Shown one piece after another: positions 18,377-25,569 of a stretch of DNA of 25,569 nucleotides. The stretch comes from Reclinomonas americana ATCC 50394 (taxonomy: Eukaryota; Jakobida; Jakobea; Jakobida), in contig PS015613.1 of assembly GCA_048213135.1 (NCBI GenBank), forward strand, positions 1 to 25,569, in the 5' to 3' direction. Position 1 is the stretch's first letter. Every line of letters starts with the position of its first letter. Under the pieces are notes generated by a model that was not told the origin of the DNA, did no database searches, and worked only from the letters and a program-made list of their open reading frames with translations. The position numbers and the translations under genes are program-made.

Positions 18377-20673
18377 AGTTCCAGCCGCAGTCGACGTGGC
18401 ATTGTTGTCGGTGACGGTCGCCGCCGATGCATCCGAGTCGCCGTACAACTCGCGCGTCTCGTCCATGCGCATGCCGATGAAGCGATGCAGCAGCCACAGC
18501 AGTGGTAAGCTGGTCAGCAAAACCCAGCCAATTACCAGCACCGCCCCGAGCAACTGGATGCCGAGTTGCTCACCGCCACCACCCAACAGCAATCCGTACC
18601 CGCGCACGTCGCCGTACGTCTCCGTGGCATCCTTGGCGTTGGCAAACAGGCCGACCGCCACCACGCTCCACAGACCGCACCACCCGTGCACGGAGATCAC
18701 GTCGAGCGGGTCGTCCCAGTGCAGCGCGCGCGACAGCAGCGACCCACCCATGAACACGAAGCCACCAATGAGGCCAACCACAAACGCCGCCCACGGCTCC
18801 ATCACCGTGGCACCGGCGCTGGCCGACACAATGCCAGCCAGCACCGCCTGCAGCACGTACGGCAACGCAAAGCGACGGCGCCACAGCACGGCCAGCCCGT
18901 ACCCGACACCACCACTGGCGGCGCTGGCGAGAACCTCGTTGAGGGCGCCGCGTGCCACCACTCGACCCGCCGACGCAATGAGGCTGTCGCCGGCCGAGGA
19001 CATGTTGATGGCACTGGCGGCGCAAATGACCAGCGCCTGCCACACGAAGNNNNNNNNNNNNNNNNNNNNNNNNNNNNNNNNNNNNNNNNNNNNNNNNNNN
19101 NNNNNNNNNNNNNNNNNNNNNNNNNNNNNNNNNNNNNNNNNNNNNNNNNNNNNNNNNNNNNNNNNNNNNNNNNNNNNNNNNNNNNNNNNNNNNNNNNNNN
19201 NNNNNNNNNNNNNNNNNNNNNNNNNNNNNNNNNNNNNNNNNNNNNNNNNNNNNNNNNNNNNNNNNNNNNNNNNNNNNNNNNNNNNNNNNNNNNNNNNNNN
19301 NNNNNNNNNNNNNNNNNNNNNNNNNNNNNNNNNNNNNNNNNNNNNNNNNNNNNNNNNNNNNNNNNNNNNNNNNNNNNNNNNNNNNNNNNNNNNNNNNNNN
19401 NNNNNNNNNNNNNNNNNNNNNNNNNNNNNNNNNNNNNNNNNNNNNNNNNNNNNNNNNNNNNNNNNNNNNNNNNNNNNNNNNNNNNNNNNNNNNNNNNNNN
19501 NNNCGAGGAAGGGGGGAGGGGCGAGGGGGGAAGGGGGAAGGAAGAAGGGAAGAAAGGGGAAGGGAGAAGTGAGGAGGGAAGAGAGTGACAGATAACTGAG
19601 AAGTGAGGAAGAGAAGGGAAAGGGGGAGGGGAGTGACGAAGTAAAGGAGACAGGCGAGAGGCGACGGAAAGGGAGAAGAGAAGGAGAACAGAGAGAATGC
19701 AGAATAGCCGAGAGGTGGAGACAGGGAAAGAGGAGGACACTTGACAAGGAGAGCGGGAAGGAATGACGGGAGGGAGGCGCAGGGAAGACAGAGTGGATGA
19801 ACACGGAGGATAGGCAAGGATGTGAGTCGATACATGTTTAGTTTGTCTGTGTTTCTTGCATACGCATGCTAACTTGTCGTTCGTTTCACCTTCTCAACTC
19901 TCGTCTTCTCTGCTTCTTTCTCTTCTGTTCTCCCCTTTTCTCACTTCCCCTTTCCCCTTCCCCACGCAACAGTGGCACCACCAGATACACCCAAAACCTC
20001 AGTCGCTCCGTTCCCGCCGCACACACAATCATCGCAAAGAGCGACACCAGCGCCCACATGCGCACAAACTGCGCATACTCCGCCCCATCCAGCTGCGTCA
20101 CCGCACTGCCAGTGCCGGAGAACTCACGCGGGAGCACCAAGAAGAAGAGACTGGAGCCGACAAATCCGCCAGTGCCCGACGAACCGGCCGGCGGCGGACC
20201 GAAGGCCAGTGCGTAGCCGAGTGCCCATAGTGTGAGTGCGCAGCAGGAGGCGATGATCAAATTGCGCAGAACGGTGCGGGAGGCGTGTCGTGCGCGGCAG
20301 GAGCCTGGAGAAAGAGGGGGGAAAAGGGATTTTGATAATCTTGTTCGATTTGTGAGGGAAGGGAGAGGGAAAGGAAGTGAAGGAGGGAGAGAGACGGAAG
20401 GTGGAAGGAGAGAGAAGCACAGAGGAGAATGAGAACAAGAGAAAGGCGTCAAAAAGCGAGATAGCTGACTGGCGTTGTTCTGATGCATGTGTGTGAAGCA
20501 TGAGAAGCGAACGGCCACCTCTCTCTTGCATACTCTTACGTCTCTCTGTGAAAGAGTGTGCGTGTGAGAGAGAGAGAGAGAGAGGAGAGCGCGCATTGAC
20601 AGCACAGTTCTTGTCTCTCATACCTCTCTCCTACTAGCTCAGTGTGCGTGTGTGTGAGTATGTGAGTGTGTGT

Positions 20674-20735
<62 letters not shown>

Positions 20736-20773
20736 GAGGAGAGAGNNNNNNNNNNNNNNNNNNNNTCCTCCTC

Positions 20774-20829
<56 letters not shown>

Positions 20830-21157
20830 CTTCACTCTCTCTCTCTCTCTGTAGGACTGTGTGTGTGCGCGTGTGTGTGCGCGTGTGTGTGAGAGAGAAA
20901 GAAAGTCTGACTGATAACATCAGTTACCAGTCTCCCTTCCCCATCCCTCTCCCTCCCTTCTCCTCCCTTCTCTCCCTCTCCCTCTCTCCTCTCCACTCAC
21001 CCGCCTCCAACAACCCATACCCCGCCACCACCATCCACAACAACGCCGCGGCAAACAACCAGTACAACACCTGCACTGCGTCCTCCAACTCGCGCAACAA
21101 CACAAGCTGCTGCTGCGTCGCCGCATCCACAACACCAACAACATCAGTGCTGTTCAT
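17826..21157 (-). CDS. Ammonium transporter (AMT family), interrupted by an assembly gap
   Basis: Predicted plasma-membrane ammonium channel/transporter. Exons, 5' to 3': 21001-21157, about 19971-20304, then a gap, 18214 to beyond 19049, 18069-18155, 17826-18007. Exon 1 carries YWLFAAALLWMVVAGYGLLE, the first AMT helix. Exon 2 gives TVLRNLIIASCCALTLWALG and YALAFG, then EYAQFVRMWALVSLF and ERLRFWVYLVVPL. The Asp-Gly-His region of the pore falls in the N run 19050-19503. The later half keeps DPLDVISVHGWCGLWSVV, whose His fits the second pore histidine, and the tail GMRMDETRELYGD. A cytosolic extension follows with HHH, a run of about 14 Gln (CAG/CAA repeat, 18328-18369) and a Pro/Ser-rich end ending LERARV. 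Exons 3-5 join in phase. The exon-2 donor (CT/GTTGCGT at 19970) is inferred and cannot be checked across the gap. Confidence 0.93.
19050..19503. other. Assembly gap inside the ammonium transporter
   Basis: 454 N. By family comparison it should hold the middle helices with the first pore histidine, since the coding sequence before it ends at the YLVVPL helix and the sequence after it resumes at FVWQALVICAAS. Purine-rich DNA (19504-19970) on the 5' side is intron. Confidence 0.9.
20305..21000 (-). repeat. First intron of the ammonium transporter with GA/TC inverted tracts
   Basis: A 696-nt intron. A GA run (about 20673-20731) followed by GGAGGAGGAGAGAG reaches a 20-base gap (20746-20765). The other side starts TCCTCCTCCTCCT and goes into a TC run (to about 20819). 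The two flanks are thus reverse complements. A short CT/GT block and pyrimidine-rich DNA make up most of the rest; no exon is supportable. Confidence 0.85.
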
Positions 21158-21191
21158 TGGCTCCCGTCCGTGACAGCAAAAGAAAAGGTGA

Positions 21192-21905
21192 ACGATGAGG
21201 GCCCGCGACAACAGGTGATGAACGATGCTGACACTCGGTGATTGACGAGGAATGGTCGCCTGATCGCGCCTTATTCTTTGCCTAATCACGCCTATCCTTT
21301 GCCTAATCGCACACTCACTCTCACTATCCTTCAATGACACACTCACTGTGCCCTCCCTTCCCTTCCCCTCTCTTCCTCTTCCCTTCTCACTCCCACACTC
21401 ACTCACTCTCTCTCTCTCTCTCACTCACTCACTCACTCACCCTCTCACTCACTCACCCACACACACACAACACAGAGACATAGAGGTAACGATGAGGGCC
21501 CGCGACAACAGTGTGTCACTCGTGATGAAGCCGGGTGACACTCAGTGATTGACGAGGATAGGTTGTAACCTTTGCCTGATCGCGCCTTATCCTTTGCCTA
21601 ATCACGCCTTATCCTTCGCCTTATCCTTTGCACTTTCACTCTCTCATTCTTTCAATGACACTGTGCCCTTGCTTCCCCTCTCTTCCTCTTCCTTTCTCAC
21701 TCCCACTCTCGCTCCCACCCTCTCTCTCTCTCACTCACTCACCCTCTCACTCACTCACTCACCCACACACAACACAGAGACACAGAGGTAACGATGAGGG
21801 CCCGCGACAACAGTGTGTCACTTGTGATGGAGGCGAGTGACACTCAGTGATTGACAAGGAAAGGCGCACTTATCCCTTGCCTGATCGCGCCTATCCTTTA
21901 TACAC
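21192..21905. repeat. About 300-bp tandem repeat, two full units and a partial third
   Basis: ACGATGAGGGCCCGCGACAA starts at 21192, 21489 and 21790, giving units of 297 and 301 bp. Each continues with GTGACACTC(A/G)GTGATTGACGAGGA or a variant, then a 22-bp sub-repeat of the type GCCTAATCACGCCTTATCCTTT, then CT/CACT microsatellite. The third unit is cut short near 21905. The first unit begins 35 bp upstream of the minus-strand AMT start codon. Confidence 0.92.
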
Positions 21906-22014
21906 ACACACACACGCACGCACCCGCACTCACCTCTTCCTCTCTCTCTCTCTCCTCACTCACTCTCTTCCTCACTCTCTCCCTCACACACACACGCACA
22001 CACACACACACACG

Positions 22015-22748
22015 NNNNNNNNNNNNNNNNNNNNNNNNNNNNNNNNNNNNNNNNNNNNNNNNNNNNNNNNNNNNNNNNNNNNNNNNNNNNNNNNNNNNNN
22101 NNNNNNNNNNNNNNNNNNNNNNNNNNNNNNNNNNNNNNNNNNNNNNNNNNNNNNNNNNNNNNNNNNNNNNNNNNNNNNNNNNNNNNNNNNNNNNNNNNNN
22201 NNNNNNNNNNNNNNNNNNNNNNNNNNNNNNNNNNNNNNNNNNNNNNNNNNNNNNNNNNNNNNNNNNNNNNNNNNNNNNNNNNNNNNNNNNNNNNNNNNNN
22301 NNNNNNNNNNNNNNNNNNNNNNNNNNNNNNNNNNNNNNNNNNNNNNNNNNNNNNNNNNNNNNNNNNNNNNNNNNNNNNNNNNNNNNNNNNNNNNNNNNNN
22401 NNNNNNNNNNNNNNNNNNNNNNNNNNNNNNNNNNNNNNNNNNNNNNNNNNNNNNNNNNNNNNNNNNNNNNNNNNNNNNNNNNNNNNNNNNNNNNNNNNNN
22501 NNNNNNNNNNNNNNNNNNNNNNNNNNNNNNNNNNNNNNNNNNNNNNNNNNNNNNNNNNNNNNNNNNNNNNNNNNNNNNNNNNNNNNNNNNNNNNNNNNNN
22601 NNNNNNNNNNNNNNNNNNNNNNNNNNNNNNNNNNNNNNNNNNNNNNNNNNNNNNNNNNNNNNNNNNNNNNNNNNNNNNNNNNNNNNNNNNNNNNNNNNNN
22701 NNNNNNNNNNNNNNNNNNNNNNNNNNNNNNNNNNNNNNNNNNNNNNNN
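22015..22748. other. Assembly gap (734 N)
   Basis: An N run flanked by CA/CT microsatellite on both sides. Its content is unknown, and further copies of the 300-bp repeat or regulatory DNA of either AMT-like gene may be missing. Confidence 0.95.
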
Positions 22749-22811
22749 CACTCACTCACTCTCTCGCACACACTCCCTTCCCTCTTTCGCCCTTCGCCTT
22801 TTGTTCTCCTC

Positions 22812-23627
22812 ATGAGCGACCTGTCGAGCGACTCACGCGTTGTGAGTGGTCTCTCTGGTGTGTGGGACCTGCTGCACTCGGTGTGGCTTGTGCTGCTGTG
22901 TGTGGGCGCGTGGAGTGCGGTGGTGGCGTACGGATTGTGGGAGGATGTGGCGGTGGTGCATTTGCGGAGGCAGCAGAGGGAGGTGGTGCGGGCGAAGACG
23001 GTGTTGAGGGTGCGTGAGTGTGGGGGGAAANNNNNNNNNNNNNNNNNNNNGAGAAGGAAGAAGGGGGAGAAAGGGGAGAAGGGAACTCCTCCAAGGAAGA
23101 GGGCAGAATGATCTCTTGCTTGCCTTCTCTCTTTCTCCGTGTAGAAGAAGTTGCCTGTCTCTCTTTCCCCTTCTGTCCGGTATGCATGGGGAGAAGGAGA
23201 ACACTTTGCTTGCTGTCTTGTCTCTTTCCCCATTCTGTCCGGTATGCATGGGAAGAAGGAGAACGCTTTGCTTGCTGTCTCGCTTTCCCCTGTGTACGGT
23301 ATGCATGGGGAGAAGGAGAACGCTTGCTTGCTGTCGCTCTTCTCCTTTGTGTCCAGTGCATGGGAAGAAGGAGATCTCTTGCTGTCTCTCTTTTCCTCGT
23401 GTCCAGTGTGCTTGGGAAGAAGGAGAACGCTTTCTTGCTGTCTCACTTCCCTTGTGTCCGGTATGCAAACTTGAGTGACGACCACATTCTCACTTCTCCC
23501 CGCAACCCTCTGGTTCTCTCCGAGTTGTGTGTCTCTCTCGATCGCTTCTTGTTTCTTGTTGCTGCTTTCAGCTCATGTCAGTTCTCTTCTCTGTTTCCTG
23601 ATTAGCAGTCGTCTTCTTCCTTCTCCT

Positions 23628-23663
<36 letters not shown>

Positions 23664-24621
23664 GCCTTCACCTCGTTCGTTCTCACTCTGTCTTCTCCCC
23701 TTTCTCTCTGCTCCCTCTCGTCTCCCCCTTTTCCTCACTCGTCTCCCCCTTTTCCTCACTCGTCTCTCCCTTTTCCTCACTCGTCTCCCCCTTTTCCTCA
23801 CTCGTCTCCCCCTTTTCCTCACTCGTCTCCCCCCTTTCCTCACTCGTCTCCCCCTTTTCCTCACTCGTCTCCCCCTTTTCCTCCTCAACTCCCCTTCTCC
23901 CCCCTTCGCAGAACATCGCCACGTGCGCCACCTGCGCCATTGGCCTGTGGACCGTCGGTCACGTCATCAGCACCGCCGCAGAGCACGGCTACGCCACCGA
24001 CTCGTTGACGCTGCTCGCGCAATGGGTGCTCGTGTCGCTGTCGGTGGCCATTGCGTGCACCGCACTGCCGATCCGCCTGTGGGCCACACTGGTGCTGGCA
24101 CTCGTGGTGTCCACGATCGTGTTTCCGCCACTCTCGTATGGTGAGCTTCGAGAGATGAACTGATCCCTCCTCCTCTTCGCCGTCGCGCACTCACCACACC
24201 GCGCGCGCAGCCTTGTTCTCGGCCAGCGGCTTCCTGTCTCCGTTCCGCCACACGACGACAGGTCGTGTGGGTGCGAACGGCTTTCTGGATCCGTCGGGCA
24301 TTGGCACGGTGCATGTGTATGCCGGTGTGATGCGCCTCGTACTTCTGCTGCTGGTGGGTCCGCGGTACGGCCGCATCAGCGCGCCGCGGGATGTGGCCGA
24401 GGCAACGTCGCCTTCAGCAACTCCACCACCTCCCCTGCCGAGTGGCACGTCGACGGAAAACATGCTGCTGGCCATGGTGGCGGCGCTGCTACTGTGGAGT
24501 GCGCTGGTGTTCCAGAGTGCGCAGTCGATTGCGGCGATCAACACCGCCGGTCATTCGTTGCTCGACACGCGCGAATCCGCCGAGGCCGCCATCAATGTGC
24601 TGATTGGCTCGGCTGGTGGAG
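22812..24621 (+). CDS. Divergent AMT-like protein, first half only
   Basis: Exons 22812-23009, 23912-24140 and 24211-24621 join in phase. Exon 1 encodes a first helix (LHSVWLVLLCVGAWSAVVAYG). The first splice gives TVLRNIATCATCAIGLWTVG, matching TVLRNLIIASCCALTLWALG of the neighbouring AMT. Exon 2 continues TLLAQWVLVSLSVAIACTAL and YPP-like FPPLSYA. Exon 3 contains LDPSGIGTVHVYAGV and LVGPRYGR, aligning with the AMT signature: the Asp and the His eight residues later match Asp160 and His168 of E. coli AmtB. The usual GFN motif is replaced by VFQSAQS. The frame ends at a GTATGT donor after INVLIGSAGG. The remaining five or so helices, with the second pore histidine, are not in the next 950 bp. 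It may be a divergent paralogue with a far downstream exon, or a truncated gene. Confidence 0.8.
23165..23470. repeat. Six-copy minisatellite, 52-62 bp unit
   Basis: GTCCGGTATGCATGGGGAGA and its variants recur with starts near 23181, 23243, 23300, 23355, 23407 and 23462. The unit contains GAAGGAGAACGC and CTTGCTTGCTGTCTC. Copies shorten towards the right. Confidence 0.92.
23719..23884. repeat. Eight-copy 21-bp minisatellite
   Basis: The unit CGTCTCCCCCTTTTCCTCACT repeats with an exact 21-bp period from 23719 to about 23884, with two single-base variants. It directly precedes the 3' splice site of the AMT-like gene's first intron and so serves as an expanded polypyrimidine tract. Confidence 0.95.
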
Positions 24622-25195
24622 GTATGTGGTTGGAGGGACGGTGGCTTGGACGGAGGGCAGCCGCTTTGCTTCATCTTGCGCTTGTCTCCTTCCATTCGTA
24701 TAGACTCCTTGCTTCCCATATCTTGCATCTCGTGCTTGCTGCATTACCTCAGCTAATGCGACTCTTTTCTCTTCCGCTCTCACTGTTTGTGTACACTGGT
24801 TAATTTCTAGTTCTTGCATCTTGTAGTGCTGTTTGGTTTGTTGTCATTCCACCAAATCACACACTCGCTCCTTGATGACTTCATCTCAGCTTATGTATGT
24901 TGGTGCACTCTTCTCGCTTCCCGTTTCTTGCATCCGTCATGATCCGGATGTCTCTTTCCTTATCCCTACACTTGCTGCTTGACGATTTCATCTCAGCTTA
25001 TGCGACTCATTCCCTTGCGCTAAATATCACCTTCTCTTCGTGCACACTCGTTGCTCCCCACTTCTTGTATCTCAGATTCTCGTGGCCAATGATCACTGGC
25101 GGTTGTGATTCCGTCAACACGCACCCTCGCTTCTGCTACTTTCGCTCTGTGCACGTCTGGTCGCTTCTTTCTCCTCGCTCTTGGCATCTGCCCTT
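24622..25195. repeat. Non-coding stretch with diverged repeats of about 90-140 bp
   Basis: It follows the last recognised exon of the AMT-like gene. TCTTGCATCT or variants occur at 24721, 24812, 24926 and 25063; CAGCT(A/T)ATG at 24750, 24887 and 24994, each after CATCT or ACCT and twice followed by CGACTC. The spacing is irregular, so these are old, indel-laden copies. No exon is supportable. Confidence 0.6.
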
Positions 25196-25199
25196 CTTT

Positions 25200-25381
25200 A
25201 TGGCGAGGAGGAACAGGTGCTGCGAGGGCACACGTACTGGATGTCAGATGTGGCGTGGAGACCACAGGCCGTGTCTGCAGAGTCGTGGCCGCTCCTGTCA
25301 TGCTCCTGCGACAAGACAGTGCGATTGTGGACAGAGGGTGGGGAAAGCACGGAAGTCTCCAACGGTGGTCACATCGCTTAA
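25200..25381 (+). CDS. WD40-repeat exon (partial gene)
   Basis: The frame reads EEEQVLRGHTYWMSDVAWRP, then LLSCSCDKTVRLWTEGGEST, and stops at TAA 25379-25381. This is one complete WD40 blade: GH, then DVAW, then D-K-T-V-R-L-W. The wording recalls the Sec13 type (a GH..WV.DVAW...SCS.D..V.IWT pattern), but one blade does not identify the protein. There is no upstream ATG in frame, so it is an internal or terminal exon; candidate acceptors (GGCGAG or GGAACAG) give phase 0. The AMT-like exon before it ends in phase 1, so the two cannot be spliced directly. Donor-like GT at 25339 and 25365 would allow the gene to continue. Confidence 0.6.
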
Positions 25382-25569
25382 CATTCGCTCGCCTTCATTC
25401 CTCTTCTGCTTCTCACGGTGTATCTTGTAGCTCTGAACTTCTCCTCCTGCGCTTTGCTTCTAATCGCGTTTGTAATCTCCCTCTGCTCGTTTGATCTCAC
25501 TCTCACTCCCTTCTTCTCATTCGTGCCCCCCTTCCTCACTCCTCTTCCCCTCCACCCCCTCACCCCTCT
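25382..25569. other. Pyrimidine-rich right edge
   Basis: After the WD40 frame the sequence is C/T-rich with no supportable exon. It is either the 3' flank of the WD40 gene or an intron. Confidence 0.6.

Larger units (their letters stand above)
21158..22811. other. Divergent intergenic region between two AMT-like genes
   Basis: About 1.65 kb separates the two head-to-head start codons (ATG complement at 21155-21157; ATG at 22812). It holds a tandem repeat of about 300 bp (21192 to about 21900), CT/CA microsatellites, and a 734-base run of N (22015-22748). The spacing and orientation suggest a shared or facing pair of promoters. I see no clear TATA box next to either ATG. Confidence 0.8.
23010..23911 (+). 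other. First intron of the AMT-like gene, built of minisatellites
   Basis: A 902-nt intron with donor AGG/GTGCGT and acceptor CTTCGCAG. It holds a 20-base N run (23031-23050), a six-copy minisatellite (23165-23470) and an eight-copy 21-bp minisatellite (23719-23884). No exon is supportable; the long Ser/Leu/Phe-rich frames here come from the repeats. Confidence 0.85.

Noticed and set aside
23014-23605. Frames with MGRRRT-like repeated words
   Set aside because: Produced by the six-copy minisatellite within an intron; no conserved domain.
23475-24163. Frame with repeated FPHSSPP words running into the AMT-like exon
   Set aside because: The repeated part is the 21-bp minisatellite; only the part from 23912 onwards, in the AMT frame, is coding.

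Overview
The window is nuclear DNA of an intron-rich unicellular eukaryote. Coding sequence is split into many short exons by introns of mostly about 50-70 nt (some of 0.6-1 kb), with GT-AG borders in every frame I could join. Intergenic and long-intron DNA is full of CT/GA, CA/GT and CTGT microsatellites, plus minisatellites. The gene content (an IGHMBP2/UPF1-type helicase, a NOTUM/pectin-acetylesterase hydrolase, an APC amino-acid transporter, AMT ammonium transporters) fits a free-living protist, but I cannot name the lineage. Six runs of N interrupt the sequence (4069-4329, 14680-14718, 19050-19503, 20746-20765, 22015-22748, 23031-23050).

Layout, left to right. (1) 166-3857, minus: part of a large, probably surface or secreted protein, dominated by one 3.48-kb exon encoding alternating cysteine-containing repeats; both gene ends are missing. 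(2) 4836-8497, plus: a superfamily-1B helicase in 23 exons that join into an exact 749-codon frame. (3) 9308-11872, plus: a secreted NOTUM/pectinacetylesterase-like hydrolase, 7 exons, 411 codons, catalytic triad visible. (4) 11944-16440, minus: an APC-superfamily amino-acid transporter, 10 exons, 713 codons, convergent with gene 3 and 71 bp from it. Upstream of it lies a tandem array (about 16276-17745) that repeats its promoter and start exon. (5) 17826-21157, minus: an AMT-type ammonium transporter with its middle in an assembly gap. (6) 22812-24621, plus: a divergent second AMT-like gene, head-to-head with gene 5, whose second half is not seen. (7) About 25200-25381, plus: a single WD40-repeat exon.

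Genes 4, 5 and 6 form a cluster of nitrogen-compound transporters. Both the amino-acid transporter and the AMT pair have tandemly duplicated 5' flanks. In the amino-acid transporter array, three extra start-exon copies keep the same N-terminal peptide while their DNA differs almost only at synonymous sites. I regard this as the most unusual structure in the window.

Assembling the exons by hand also showed two classes of 5' splice site. About 37 donors have G as the last exon base, mostly followed by GTGAGT/GTGCGT-like sequence. Seven others have A or T there and begin GTTGCGT, GTTGCGC or GTTGAGT. All gene models are deductions from reading frame, splice phase and family knowledge; no alignment or database search was run.
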